A stretch of DNA of 64,000 bases from Apiosordaria backusii. Its lineage: Eukaryota; Ascomycota; Sordariomycetes; Sordariales; Lasiosphaeriaceae. Under the pieces are notes generated by a model, which was not told the DNA's origin, made no database searches, and saw only the letters and a program-made list of their open reading frames with translations. Positions 1 through 13,086 of the stretch are shown here, one piece after another. The DNA lies in contig JAUKTV010000021.1 of NCBI GenBank assembly GCA_030549205.1, positions 1 through 64,000 of the forward strand, read 5' to 3'. Both the position numbers and the translations under genes were made by a program. Every line of letters begins with the position of its first letter. The stretch's first letter is position 1.

Positions 1-905
1 AGAAAAAGACAATTATTATTATTAAAAAGTACTATATTATAAATACTATAAACGATATAAATATTATAAATATAATAATTTAAATTATTAATAATTTCCT
101 TTTATTTAATATAATATTAAACTATATATAAAAAATATTTAATACTTAAAATTAAATTCTTAATAAATTAATAAATATAAAAATAACTTAATCTAATAGT
201 ATTAATAAGTTAAATATTAGCTATTTAAAAATTAACGATTATAATAAAAGTAAAAGGGCTAAAAGTTCTTTAAAAAAAATACTAATAGAGAAAAGGATAA
301 GGAGATTATTGAAAATAGGTTAAATATATAATAAACACTTTCTTATATTTACTATAGAATATAATATATATATTTAGATTACTTTTTAAGCCTTATTTAT
401 TTAAATAGAATATATAATAGGTACTTTTTTATATTTACTATAAGGTATAATATATATATTTAAATTACTTTTTAAAGTTTATTTATTTAAGTATAATATA
501 TAATAAATACTTTTTTATATTTACTATAAAGTATAATATATATATTTAAATTATTTCTTAGGCTTTATTTATTTAAATATAAATTATAAATATTACCATC
601 TTTATATATTAACATTTAAGGAGATAAAAATAATTATTATAATAGTATCGTTAATAATAGAAGATATAATAATAAAAATAAATTAAAAGTAAAAAGATTA
701 AGGGTACTGGAAGTAAGGTAAAAACTACTATAAACTAACTATTATTAAATATTTTTAAACTTTAAAGTCCTAAATTAAAGATAAATTTTATTTAATAATA
801 AAAACGTATATCTTTTAATATATCTTTTAAAAGCGTATGTCTTTTAAAGCCCTGATTTATATAGAAAAAAAGACTTAATAAAACATCTTAATCTTATATA
901 CAGTG
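1..905. repeat. AT-rich, TA-rich block (RIP-like)
   Basis: Almost pure A/T sequence full of TA dinucleotides, with no coding potential on either strand. It ends abruptly near 905, where base composition becomes balanced. Such blocks in Sordariomycetes are usually transposon copies degraded by RIP; that origin is inferred, because no recognisable transposon protein survives. A tandem repeat lies inside (see 323-580). Confidence 0.8.
323..580. repeat. 86-bp tandem repeat, three copies
   Basis: Three successive units begin at 323, 409 and 495, each starting AATATATAATA and containing TATATTTACTATA and TTATTTATTTAA. The period is 86 bp in both steps. Most differences between copies are A/G or C/T changes, which fits decay by RIP. 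No function is visible. Confidence 0.8.
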
Positions 906-3900
906 CTTTCTACACTGCTCCCGCTGCTCCCCCGGAGCAGAAAAAGTTAAAAATGCAAGGCTAAATTGGTCATCGCTAAAACGCGGATCTGGTCTGGGGG
1001 GAGAGGATGCCGTGTCTGTCTGTCTGTCTTTTGAACCGCTTTCCCTCCTCCCACCCTATGATTCTCCCATCTAACACGCACATACACACAAACGAAGGAG
1101 AAGGAGAGCCTCACCTGATTTTAGCAGCCGCCTGTCCCAAACCGGATATCACAACCGAAGACTCATGAGGCCAAGATATGTTATCAACCTCTGAACAGAG
1201 ATGTCAGGTACCAGATTCTGTTGTTGTTAATCGATGAAGCAAAAAGGGGCCGAACTGAGACCTCAGGTGAGGAAAGCATGCAGGCAAGGTCAGGGGCGGG
1301 ACGGCAGAAACCCTATAGCTGCTCTCTCTGTCCTGAGGCATAAGTCCGTGTAGACACCCTACGACTCTGTATCTTGGGATTCATTCCCCCGCAAAAATGC
1401 TGTTGAAATCTGCAAAGACGGGCTGGAGATGTCATAGCGGGTAGGATGCGATGCGGCCAGTAACTTGACACGCCCCAAAATGCAACACGATTGTTGACAA
1501 GAACAGAGAAAAGAGATGCAATGTGATCTAAAAACGGATATCTAAAATGCCAATCTTCTAGAAGGGCATCGGATCTACCCATCGATATGCCATCACCAAA
1601 AGGGTTCAGACGAGTCTATCATGCAAAGGTGAACGCACTTTGTGGCAGCCGTGGCCAAGAAATGTGGCCCTTGAAACGACGGAAATATTTTGGCTGATGT
1701 ACTTTTATGCGCGAGCGATGGTCGAGGGAGGGATGGGGAAAAGAAGTTCAGACGATGGGATTGGGTTCGGTATGAACGGCTCACCCCCTAGGAGGGCGAG
1801 AGATGAACGTTGTTTGATCAACTCCAGTGTTTTGGATGACGTTATTCTCACCCGCTGGAATCATTGCGGGGTGACCCTTGCTTCCCGCTTCTGAACCGCT
1901 GGCTGTCGTCTTCCCATTGTTTCGTGGCGCGGCAGACGGCAGACATCTGCAAGAGCACAGGCGAACTCAAAACACAGATTGTGTCAGTACACTCGACTTC
2001 TGCCGCTCTGCTGAGCTTGTGCTGTGCAACCACCGTTGCTTGACGGCCACCAGCCTTCCAAGGGGCGATTGAAGAGCATGGCGGGTATTGTGTTCGACAT
2101 CTTGTCACAGTTCTAGAGCTGAGATAACAACTGTCTTTGCGTTGCTTTGCGCAACTCATCGCCATGGAACCACTGCTAGATGGAGAACGGAGCAAGCCCT
2201 TTCCTACAGCATTCAAAACATGCACCTGGGTGGATATCTCGCTGTTTCCTCCCAAGCTGCAGATGTGTCCAAGTGACCAAGGCTTGTCTGTGTATGTATG
2301 TGTGTCCATCAGGGTGCTGCTTCCGATCCAAATGGGATGATAGATCTGCCCATGGAATATCTCGTGATGTGTGTTGTTGACAAGACCCCAGGCACGAGGT
2401 GGGTCACTGTCATGATCATGTGTTGCTTCCCCTCACTCTTGCCAGCGAAGTCCCTCGGATTCTGTTGACTTGGTCGATGATCACAAAGCATCGCCTCGGA
2501 ACCACAGTGCTCATCAACACATGTTCTTTGGCTGTCCAGGGTGCTGCTTGTGATCCCCAGGATGGCGCTTTAAGGAACGCTCTCGGAATACCACCCAACT
2601 CTCTTTCCCCGCAAAACCCCTCTGGGGCTTAAGCTTTGAAGATCGTACAAGTGCCGTGGGAGGCCGGTAGGATGGAACTTTAGGCGGACCACACTTCCGT
2701 TTCGAGCTGTGGCGTCTCGCTAGTTGCTACGATAGCACGAGGTGACGGGACTTCAAGCCCGGAGCAAGGTATTGCCGTATTCGACAGTCGACTCAACGGT
2801 CAGAATCTCATTCGCCTTGATCGCGACCTTCACCTCGCTGACCGTGGTTGTGAGTAAACACTTGAGTTTGGCTCTTGACCTCTGGTGGAATTATCGAACT
2901 GCCGCCGGTCCCCCTGCGGTCACTCTGATTCAGGTACAACTGAGACCAACTTGCTGCACCCCCGCTCAGGCTGTACAAACAATGGCGACCATGATCGCGG
3001 CACCATGATAATCACCTTGAGGGGTGTTATCAGAACATTTCTTGATTGCGATGGTCCCCAACCGTCACGCTTTTGATCTGCCGGCGTTCTAGTGCATGTC
3101 AAACTAGTACCAATGCTTCTCTTCGGAGCTTTTCTCGACGGGTATTGACATCGTGGGAGCGTGGTCCCTGACGTGAAACGATATGCGAGATATCGGTCAT
3201 GAAGAACCACGGTCTAGCCTCCCTCATGGCGACTCTGCATACCTGCAATCAAGGTCTGTTGATGTCACCGCGGCGACTTTGCAAATTGCTCCGTAGATTA
3301 AATTCAATCTAAGACCGCTCTTCTCTTCCGGTGATAAACACCACCGCATGGTACCAAAGACAGACCATGGAGCGTCTGTTTCTGAGGTTGACGGCGCCTA
3401 ACCAACCTTGTTCAGCTCTGTCAAGCGCCTTCCGCCCTCAGACCATGAAGTTGTGTTTGCCGTGTTAGTGGCTACCATGAGTGATGGCTGTCACCACACC
3501 CAGCCACGACAATCGCTTCACACACGTGGTGGTAATACGCATGCATATCTCTCCCATTTTCCCGACGTGATCACCGCGGGTTAGAGCCCGTCAAGCCCAT
3601 GCGAGTAAATTAGTAGTTCACTGGTAAGGAATGTATGGCACCCTCCTCTCAGTCTTAACAGACCCCATCGGCGTTGGAGATAGATGGCCACGATAGCAGC
3701 CGTTCCCGGTGTCGAATATGTGGTTGCACCAAGGAGCCGTCTGTTGACCAGGTTTCTCATCTCGCCCGTACCTGCTTGACACCTGCAGCTCAGGTACAGC
3801 ATTCCGCTGACTGATCGCCGTTGCCGTCCTGAGGCCGTCTCGTCCGCTGAGGAATTAGACGGCCCTGGAAACTGGGAGCTTTTCTGGAAAGCCGTCCCTT

Positions 3901-6900
3901 TCATCTCGCCTTCGAGATCTGCAAGATTGATGCTCTCGAAGCTATGCGGCACCATCCAGATCTTGGGCCAGAATTACACCGAGTAGTCACTCGTCTGATG
4001 AGGACTGGTATTGACCGTGGACGACACGCAACCTCATGGTATCCAGATCCCATGATGTTGCTGGAAACAATGCCGTTGTCTTGGCATAGGATTGGTCTAG
4101 TCTGCGGAGAATAGCTCGATGGCCATGAAAGGAAGGTGAATAGACCTATTAATGAGGTCCGGCATCCCGACTCGAGGATTGTCGGTCCAAGAGGGGTCGG
4201 GTCACCCCTGATGCTGAGGCCAGGTGGAAAGACGGTCCCCGTTCCGTAAAGTACAACGGGGTGTGCCCAACAGGTAATATATTACCCCAGGACCGATCAA
4301 CAGACCGTACCTTAACGCGGGTAGGTACCGAGTGCAGCTTGTCCCCAAAACAGCGTTGAAGAGGCGAGACAATCTAAAATGTCGGATTCTCTCCATGTGG
4401 CAGGGGGACACCGGCAGCTGTCTAACCTTGGTAGCTCAGGCCAATGCCCTATCGACGTTGTACTGTTGTATCGTCCCCGCGGGAGCTGGGTAGCGGGGTA
4501 CAGTACAGCGGAGACTTTGATCGGCAGCTGCCGATGACACCTCAACAGGGTTGGGGGCTGTAGTGTGTTGTCGAGAGCACCGCATCACCTATCCATCCAC
4601 ACTTTTGGAGCTGTCTTTGCAAGCCAAAAGACAGCAGAGTTTGTTGGCGAGACGGAGCAGGCGAACGATGAAGATAACCTGCGATTGATTTTTACTGATC
4701 CCCAACTCCTGGAAACGGCCATGGCCCTGTCCGCCCGGTTGAGACTAGGCTGAAAGGCAACAACAGTTGAAATGTGGTTTCGCATTGTGCCGAGAGCAGC
4801 GAAGACAGTCGAGTCGGCTGTCATTGAGGGCTTGAACTGAAACATTCTGGAAGGCTGGCAAGCGGCCGACCAACTCCTGTGGCTTGCACATGCCACGTGG
4901 GAGCCACGGAAGAAGGGGAGCTTCCCCAGAGCTAGCTGTTGAACGAGTCCGAGTCGAGCTCCCCTGCAGGTACTGTACATACATGCTCGAACTGTGGTTC
5001 GGACCGTGACCAATATCGCTGTCGGTCTTTTATGTCATGCACTGCGTTCTGCTGTATCATCACACCAATATTCGAGCAGTAGAAGTTTGGTAGCAATGTC
5101 CGCAGTCGGCAGCAGAAAACAATAACTCGTGGGAGGTGAAAAAAGCATCGCAACTCTAAGGTCTTCACGAAGACGGGGTTTCGGGGCAGGCTCCTGCAGT
5201 GGGGTATTATTGAGCAGCATCATTGGTTGATCTAGACTCGGAACCAGACTTGGGCCAAGAGGTCGTTTTGTTTGCTGGCCAATCAGTGGGGTGTCAACAT
5301 CTCAACGGTGTGGGCACGATCTTGCGTGCATGTGGAGTTTCGGTCCGCCGGCCGTTGAAGGATGGCGCTACGGCAAGGGTGATGACGACCCCGGCCTTGT
5401 TCGAAGAAGAAAGCCGATCTGCCAATCTGGTGGCGCACGCCGCACAGCAGAGCTTCCCAACGACCTGCCTGTCCTGTCCGTTGGTGGTCTCCCGGCGTCA
5501 TCGATCAAATAGTGAAGATGACCGGCCTCCCTCGGTGATGAGCTTGAGGTTAGCACCCGAGAGCATTCACACAATGCGCCTCCGTCATCTCACCGCTCGG
5601 TGAGAAACTGGATTGCACACAGACTTTGCTTGTTCTAGTGCGTGTCTGGTGGTGTGGGTGGGTGACATGTGGCGCCGGCCCCGACCAAGGTTTGTGCAAC
5701 AATCAATGAGCGGCACTTGCGGAGAAGTGTTCCGCGCGCCGTGTGCTCCGCCGGTACCAGTTACCCCAGGCCAGCCACAAACCGAGTGTATGCAGCTGAA
5801 CACATCGGAGAGGCAGCGTGGTCATGGGAGCTTTGAGGCGGCGCGGATGTCCCCAATCAGGACCGCAGCTAGAGTCTGATCCTAACAAAGTTTGCAATCT
5901 GGCGATCCAGGTACCGACTGAGGCAAGGCTGCACAGCGACACGAAGGTGGTAAGGTGGCATGGTCCATACTGCGCTTCTCGGTGGTGAAGAACGGCAGTG
6001 GTAGCCAGGTCCTGAAGGTGGAAGCAGAGTTGGGGTCTGTTGGTGTTTGGCGGCAGTCATATCAGTCGGGACCGATGAGAGTGGTTCATATGAGGCTGTT
6101 TGGTCTGTCATCAGTAAGCCGGGACAACTCTTACGAGCACTATGTTATGATCTCGCCTACTCGTATACACCCTGCTAGACTTTCCTAGATAGACCGGAAT
6201 GCCACTGCCGGGGGCTAGTCGCCGTTGAGATCGCATTGTGTTTTGGTCCCCAGGGGGAAGCTTGAGATGCATGCAGACCTGGACGTTTAGATTGTGGTCG
6301 AGCGTGATTGGTTCCCAGACATCAGGTCTGTTTTAACAAACTAGTCTTCCTCCTTCGCTGCTATCTCGGCCGATATTTGACGACATAAGGTTTCCGATAT
6401 TGGCATGCCGCCTGGAGGAGAATGTCATAGCAGAGGCGCCAACCGGTCTTGCAATCTCAAGTCGAGGACGATTCGGGAAACACATTTCGGAGAGAAAGAA
6501 GGCGTGGAATTGTCATGTGGCACCACAAGTCGCCTTTCATGGTTGTCACCAATGCAACAGAGATCGACGAGGGAGGGGATGGGAAACAACAAAATTTTTC
6601 GCCTTCGCGTAATGAAGTTGCTATGCATCGCCAATGGCCTGCCCGAGCTTTGCGGATGTTTCCAACCGATGACAGGTTAGGGAATTGGAGATGCAAGTCA
6701 TCACTGAGAGTGACAGTGCTGAGTGCTCTTTCCAATAGTCGTTTCTATTCAGTACGTAAACTTCCAAGATTCCCATAGACCAGAGCGGTGAACTGGAAGT
6801 TCCTGCCTTGAAATCACGAGTCGTTGAAGCTAGGTGGGATAGGTAAAAATTCCACCACTCAAGCCTGACAAGCCCCCCAATCGAAGTGGGCGTCGCTTGG

Positions 6901-7752
6901 CAAATGCTTTCCTTTCTTGGCTAGGTTGACGAGGCCCCCATCTTTTCATCTGCCATCTGCCGTGCTCCATCAACAAGGCCCGAATCTCGACACCTACAAG
7001 CTCAGCTGGGCGAGCTGGGCGTCCAATCAATATCCGCTGCATCAACTGCATCAGGCGTATCTGTTTGTCGCGTCTGTCATGTCTGTCACCAGCAAACAGG
7101 CACGCCGCTGGCCGGTCTCAGGTCGTCACCATGTACATGTCGCCATCTCCGTGATCATCCTCAAACATACCGAGTAAATTCTTGGACGAACGCAATATCA
7201 AACCCCCCTTCTGGACCATCCGCCGTGGTGGCTGGAATCGCCCGACAAACATGGAATTGCACTTTCTGTTGCCTCCGTCCCCAGATGCTTAACAGCAGGC
7301 ACATATAGCTTCTTATGCCATGGTGCGGAATAACAGGCGGGCCTATGGCGTATGGCGGAACGGATCTGGATGGACGTCTGAGCAAGCCTACGGTACGATG
7401 ACCCTTCCGTCGGCCCAGAACATGAGGAGAAGTCGATGGCAACCCTAAGCGGACAGGGGTTGCCGCAGATGTGCAGCAAAGCACGCAGAGCGTGCAGCGG
7501 CTCTGCAGCGAGAGACAGCTCGAGTAACTGTCCCGAAAGAGGAGGAATTGGTTGTTACTCGTTACTCGTCACTCGCTACTCTTCAGTCATGGTGCTGGTT
7601 GAGAGACAAGAGATCCATATGGATGTCGGATCATGGATGACCAACCGACACAGTTTGGTTTTGAAAATCTGAAAGCTCCGAAGCTCCATTGCGGCATCAC
7701 CCTTGACAGCTTGTTGGCCAGCTTTCCTTGACAAGTCGACCCCATCTTTTCT

Positions 7753-7830
7753 CCCCGGCTCCCCAGACTTGCCGCCCGAGCTTCCCCAGCTGGCGGTGGA
7801 GGAGCACCCACAGGAAAAAAAAATCCCCAG
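7753..7830. promoter_or_regulatory. Cluster of four CRE-1/CreA consensus sites
   Basis: Four matches to CCCCRS, the complement of the CreA consensus SYGGGG, occur at 7753-7758 (CCCCGG), 7761-7766, 7784-7789 and 7825-7830 (all CCCCAG). Closely spaced pairs are known to be the functional arrangement for CreA. The cluster lies about 1.8 kb upstream of the xlr-1 start codon. Two further single matches are a CCCCAG near 8392 and a CTGGGG at 8652-8657. That these bind CRE-1 is inference. Confidence 0.4.
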
Positions 7831-8490
7831 CACGATGAGGTGATGACTGTTCCTCGGCGACACTCTGGCCGAGCGAAAGCGATGCCAAGGCCACTATGCG
7901 CAGGGATGGCACAGTTCACACGCGCCAGCAGCATGCGTCTCCGTCGCTTCCAGTGCCATCGTCTGCACAATTAGTCAAATTTCTGTGTGGACGCTCGACA
8001 CCTCAACCTGAAGCGATGAACCGCAGCATTCAGAGTGGAGTGTTGCAAGCGTCTGCCAGGAGCGAACCCTCCTTCAGCGCCTGCCATCGCCTGTGCCCGG
8101 GCAGCCCAGTCCCAGGAGGGGGACGCCAGGGCAGGGCAGAGAAGACGACTCTCCTCGGAGTGTTTCTGTGGGCAGAAATCAGCTCGCTATGAGTGCCAGG
8201 TGCCTGCCGCATGCCGTCTTCGCAGCCTTCATGCTGGCACTACGACGATAGCGTCGTCGAGTTTCTCCACCAAGACCAGCTTCTGGGACCCCTGCCCTGA
8301 TGGGCCATCCTTGTCTTGGGTTGCTCCAGACTGGCTGGCAGATGAAAACGAGGCCCATATATCCTCAAGCAGACCCTGAGGTGCCCGTTTCCCCAGACTT
8401 GCTGCTGTTGCTTTTCTCCCACACGACGCTACCCGCCCCGCGCTCCCACCGCACACCTCGTTCACACCCATATGCCTCCCGTCCCGCCGC

Positions 8491-8512
8491 TTATATTGCG
8501 AGGGCAATATAA
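8491..8512. promoter_or_regulatory. Perfect 9-bp inverted repeat upstream of xlr-1
   Basis: TTATATTGC, a 4-base spacer GAGG, then GCAATATAA. It lies 1.1 kb upstream of the xlr-1 start codon. It could be a dimeric protein-binding site or a hairpin; nothing else supports either reading. Confidence 0.3.
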
Positions 8513-8800
8513 AGTTGATACTTGATATTGTGCTGAACCAGAACCACGCGCCCCGGTCACCAATCGTAGCCGGCTTGATCAACAAGCTCAACGGCGGCTT
8601 TCCTGCTTTGTATGCACGCCAAGCCGACAATTCAGACTCGCAGAAAGTACCCTGGGGAAGCAGGAACAGCTCGAGAAAATTTACCGATTTGCTACCTTGC
8701 TCGATTCGGATATCCTTTTGTCCTTTTGGCGCGCCTGTCTCGCTCCGGCCCCTCTCCAGCACTATACGGCACATCGTCAGAGACTGAGAGGCCGACAAAG

Positions 8801-9591
8801 GCATCTCTTTCGTGACGGTCCACCGGGAAGATAGACGAACGACATATCTAAGGCCTTCGGGAAGACGTATCTCAGGTTAGCTTTCTGGGTTCTAGGGGTT
8901 CGGGGAGAGCTTGAGAAACACGCTCCGGCCTTGTCCAGCACCACAAACGACCCAGCCGTTCCTCGCCTTCACACCCCCCCCTTCTCCTGATCCGTCCTCC
9001 GTGTACGTTGAAGATCCATCTTCCCTGCCCTCCACGTTCTCGACAAGGCCCGTTTACATGCCGTCACCCCCTGTCGGTTGGCCTGCCGTCTCCTCCTGTC
9101 TCCCACACCCCAACCCCGCCATGCGGGCTCCTCCTCGCTGCACCCATCTTGCAGATGGCCGTGCCGCCTTCTTTCATAACCGCGTTGATCCCCTCCCACT
9201 GTTTTGGTCTCTGTTATGCTCTCCTACGAACCGTTAATGCTCATGCTTGTTACTGACCTTTCCCTACAGGGAAGTTCACTTCGGTCCGTCTGACTGCCGC
9301 TGGCCGTTCTACTCCCGGCAGCTCACCAGCTTCCTTCCGCCAAGGGGACATATAGAAGCTCCCACCTCCCCATCCTCAACGTCGACGACTTTTGCTTGTC
9401 GTCTCTCCCCCCTACTCCATCACAGACGCAGCCGCGCTTCAACCAACTGCCTGCACTCGCTTGAGGCCGTCCGTCTTTACATCCTCTAATTCGCAGTCTT
9501 GACGACCGCGACCCTTATTTCTTAATCCAAGCACCCTCGTCCTCATCACCACCACTCCGTATTCGAACAAGACATATCACCAACCGCCAAG
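8801..9591 (+). promoter_or_regulatory. xlr-1 proximal promoter / 5' leader with possible intron
   Basis: A pyrimidine-rich stretch leads to the xlr-1 ATG, as is common just downstream of fungal transcription starts. A GTACGT donor at 9003 and the acceptor TTTCCCTACAG ending at 9269, with branch-like CTGAC just before it, would define a 267-nt leader intron. Without splicing, upstream ATGs at 9058 and 9239 would open short uORFs. No clear TATA box is visible. Confidence 0.35.
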
Positions 9592-12489
9592 ATGTTATCT
9601 AACCCCCTTCATCGGTTCTCTCCTTACCATGCCATCCCCGCGAACACACTCATGTCCAACGGCCACGTTCCGGGAGGCCACCTCCACCCCGCGGGCCTTG
9701 ATGGCTTAGCTCCAGGATCACACTACGCCCTTCAGCAGCTTCAACAACACGTCGGTGTTCACAACCCACATCTCGCCAGAGCAGGGCCTCAGCAAAAACA
9801 CAGACAACACCCATATGGCCCTTCTGCACGGGGAGCTGGAGCGGCAGGTCCTATCCGTAGGAGAATCAGCAGAGCGTGTGACCAGTGCAACCAGCTTCGG
9901 ACAAAGTGCGACGGCCAGCATCCCTGCGCCCATTGCATTGGTAAGTCTCTTTGGCGCTCGTGGTAGCCTAACATGATCCTGACAACCACAGAATTCGGCC
10001 TCGGCTGCGAATACATTCGGGAACGCAAGAAGAGAGGAAAGGCTTCTAGAAAGGATCTAGCGCAACAAGCCGCCCAACAAGCTGCTGCCGCTGCCGCATC
10101 TGCAAGCGGTCAAAAATCACCAAGCCAAGGAGGCGAGAATGGGCAGTCCACCGAGAATGGAAGCGAGACCCCCAGCACCACGAAACAGGAGCGCCAGTCG
10201 GCCTCAGATGATAAGCCAGGAAATGATGGCGAGGACACAATGAGTAGTCAACGGACAGGGAGCATGGATAGCTTGGCCGAGATTGCTGCTCAGCAAGCTC
10301 ACATGACGAGTCACCCTGGCGCCATGGATCGTGATCATCTGGACAGCCCATCGACGCTGGATCTCAATGGCTACGGCAACGTGCACCCCGCCTACGAGCG
10401 TCAAATGGGAGGGCACATGATGAATGGCCCACCCCATGCTCCCTACGGCTCCTCCCAAAACGGCATGTCCAGCTACCCCGATCTGCCATATGCTCTGCAG
10501 ACTCAAAGCCCGACAGGCTATTCAGCAAGTGGGCCCAACGGCTTCCGCATCGGAAACAGCCCCCTCAGCGCCTACCCCATGGGCGGAGAGCCAACATCGC
10601 CTGGCTGGATGAACATGTCATCACCACCGCCTCAGTTTGCCTCGCACGTTCCACAAAGCAACTACAATCACTCGCCGCTGCGGTATCCGGTGTTGGAGCC
10701 GCTGGTTCCGCATCTGGGAAATATGATCCCGCTCTCGTTGGCCTGCGATCTCATTGATCTCTACTTCGCGAGCTCATCATCGGCCCAGATGCACCCCATG
10801 TCGCCTTACGTTCTGGGGTTCGTGTTCCGAAAACGGTCGTTCCTGCACCCTACTAAGCCTCGCCAGTGCCAACCAGCTCTCTTAGCAAGCATGCTTTGGG
10901 TTGCTGCCCAGACCAGCGAAGCTCCTTTCTTGACGAGCGTCCCTTCGGCGCGCGGCAAGATTTGCCAGAAGCTTCTTGAGCTCACCGTCAGCCTGCTCAA
11001 GCCCCTGATCCACACGCCCTCCGAAGAGGCGTCGCCAGTCTCGAGCCCCATCGTAGATGGTGTTGCTCTCGGCGGTCTCGGTGTGGCGCTTCCTGGTTCC
11101 ATCAGCATGGACGCTCTCACGGGCGAGTCAGGGGCGTTTGGTGCTGCTGGCTCTCTCGACGATGTTGTTACCTACATACACTTGGCGACAGTGGTATCGG
11201 CCAGCGAGTATAAGGGCGCCAGCCTCCGGTGGTGGAACGCCGCCTGGTCATTGGCGCGTGAGCTCAAGCTTGGTCGTGAGCTGCCTCAGAACGCCCCGTC
11301 TACCCGCCAGGGCGGTTCTACCGACAGCGAAGAAGGCGAAGAGCGTGGAGAGATCGGAAGTCTTCAGGGTGTAATCACGGAAGAGGAGCGCGAGGAAAGA
11401 CGACGGATCTGGTGGATCGTTTACATTGTTGACCGCCACCTCGCCCTCTGCTACAACCGCCCACTGTTCCTCCTTGACATTGAGTGCGATGGGCTTTATC
11501 AACCAATGGACGACACCGACTATCAAAATGGCATCTTCCATGCCTATACCGACCCCAACGTCCTCGCCTCGGATCCTGAGTCCTCCCAAAGCGTTCGTGG
11601 CCGCGGGCCATGCTTCGAGTGCACGGGCCACAGCATTTATGGCTATTTCCTCCCCCTGATGACCATACTCGGAGAGATCGTCGACCTTCACCACGCACGG
11701 AATCATCCCCGCTTCGGAGTTGGCTTCCGCTCATCACGGGAATGGGACGACCAAACCTCGGAGATCACTCGTCACCTTGAAATTTATGAGCGGAGCTTGA
11801 AGAGATTCGAGCAGCGCAACCTCAGCCTCAGCGCGCAGGCTCAAGCAGCTGATGAAAAGGCGGCCGAAGCTGCGGGCGTCCCTACTGCTAACGATATGCC
11901 CGCTGATGTTGGCACCCCATCGGTACACAGTGTCCACAGCGTTCACACCAACTCTAGCCGGATGACAGAGAGCGACATTCAGACACGCATTGTGATGGCC
12001 TATGGAACACATGTCATGCACGTATTACACATACTCCTGACTGGCAAGTGGGACCCGATCAACCTTCTCGATGACAACGACCTTTGGATTAGCAGCCAGG
12101 GCTTCATCACTGCCACTGGCCATGCTGTCTCGGCCGCCGAGGCCATTAGCAACATCCTCGAGTTTGACCCCGGTCTCGAGTTTATGCCTTTCTTCTTTGG
12201 CATTTACCTACTCCAAGGCTCGTTCCTTCTTCTCCTGATTGCCGATAAGCTGCAGCTGGAGGCGTCACCCAGTGTTGTCAAGGCATGCGAGACAATCATC
12301 CGCGCCCACGAGGCTTGCGTGGTGACGCTCAACACAGAGTACCAGCGCAACTTCAGCAGGGTCATGCGCAGTGCCCTGGCCCAAGTCCGCGGCCGTGTTC
12401 CCGAGGACCTCGGCGAGCAACATCAGCGCCGAAGGGAGCTACTCGCCTTGTACCGGTGGACCGGTGACGGCACCGGCCTAGCGCTCTAA
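9592..12489 (+). CDS. xlr-1: Xylanolytic/cellulolytic transcriptional activator XLR-1 (XlnR/XYR1)
   Basis: Zn2Cys6 binuclear-cluster activator of xylanase, cellulase and pentose-catabolism genes; it acts in the nucleus. Exons 9592-9940 and 9992-12489 encode 948 aa, the usual size for this family. The 51-nt intron (GTAAGT...CCACAG) interrupts the zinc cluster between I116 and E117. Cluster cysteines are C96, C99, C106, C112, C115 and C122, inside the hallmark RRRISRACDQCNQLRTKC. A basic NLS-like stretch (RERKKRGKASRK) follows. After a low-complexity linker, the fungal middle-homology domain spans about 360-620, including RRRIWWIVYIVDRH. The highly conserved C-terminal part runs about 700-948 and ends in YRWTGDGTGLAL. 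Known constitutive mutations in Trichoderma and Aspergillus orthologues fall in this C-terminal part. The start MLSNPLHRFS matches orthologue N-termini. The reading frame is intact. Confidence 0.97.
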
Positions 12490-13086
12490 ATATCATGACT
12501 GTCTCAAACTCACCCTTTATCACTTTGCATGCGTCTCACATGCTGAGCAACCCTTAAACATGTTCTATTTATTCCTCTAATTCTCAATACACATACACGG
12601 TGGGGTTGGCGGTTTTTGTTTTTGGATGGCGTTTTCTCTGGCTCTTTTCAAAACCCAAAAGGCAAGGGTGTTGGTCGGTTTTTTCTTGGTGGATAGGTTG
12701 GGCTTCTTTCGGTTTCTTTCAGCGGGTGGCGACAGCGGGCTCGGTGGTTGGGTGGATAGGCAATTGGGCCCCAGTGGTGGGTTTTTATGAACTTGTGAAA
12801 TGAACCTCTTTTGGAATGTCAGCCGATCGACCAGACTACACGGAAACAAAAACGGTCTGGTTATGTGGTTTCTGGTGTTTTTGTATTTTTGGATTCAAAA
12901 TAAGTATATTGTTTCCTATGGCAGCGTTGTTCAACAAAGTGTACTTGTGGCAAAATGGCTTGTTCTTTTCTTGGAGTTTTTGTCATCACAAAACAGTCTT
13001 GGCTTTTGGGTTTTGGATTTTGTACCTGCTACAAATAGCACCTTTTACATTATATGTAAATAAAAAAGTCAGCTGGTGTATGAAAA
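12490..13086. other. xlr-1 3' flank, T-rich
   Basis: T/G-rich, low-complexity sequence downstream of the xlr-1 stop codon with no supported gene. It probably contains the 3' UTR. Near its end a short stretch GTCAGCTGGTGTA (13069-13081) duplicates the start of the tRNA-like element that follows. Confidence 0.5.

Larger units (their letters stand above)
906..8800. other. Gene-free intergenic region upstream of xlr-1
   Basis: About 7.9 kb of balanced composition without an ORF I can support. Open frames here are short, overlap on both strands, resemble no family I know, and most lack an ATG. A (TGTC)n microsatellite lies near 1013-1030. A cluster of CCCCRS motifs (CreA/CRE-1 consensus on the minus strand) is at 7753-7830. 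A perfect 9-bp inverted repeat is at 8491-8512. An unannotated non-coding RNA or a long promoter cannot be excluded. Confidence 0.6.

Noticed and set aside
1..905. Mitochondrial DNA or a centromere
   Set aside because: No mitochondrial genes are seen and the block is short; RIP-degraded repeat is simpler.
8229..8804. Minus-strand frame of 191 codons in the xlr-1 upstream region
   Set aside because: No recognisable family, overlapping frames on the other strand, and it lies in promoter-like sequence.
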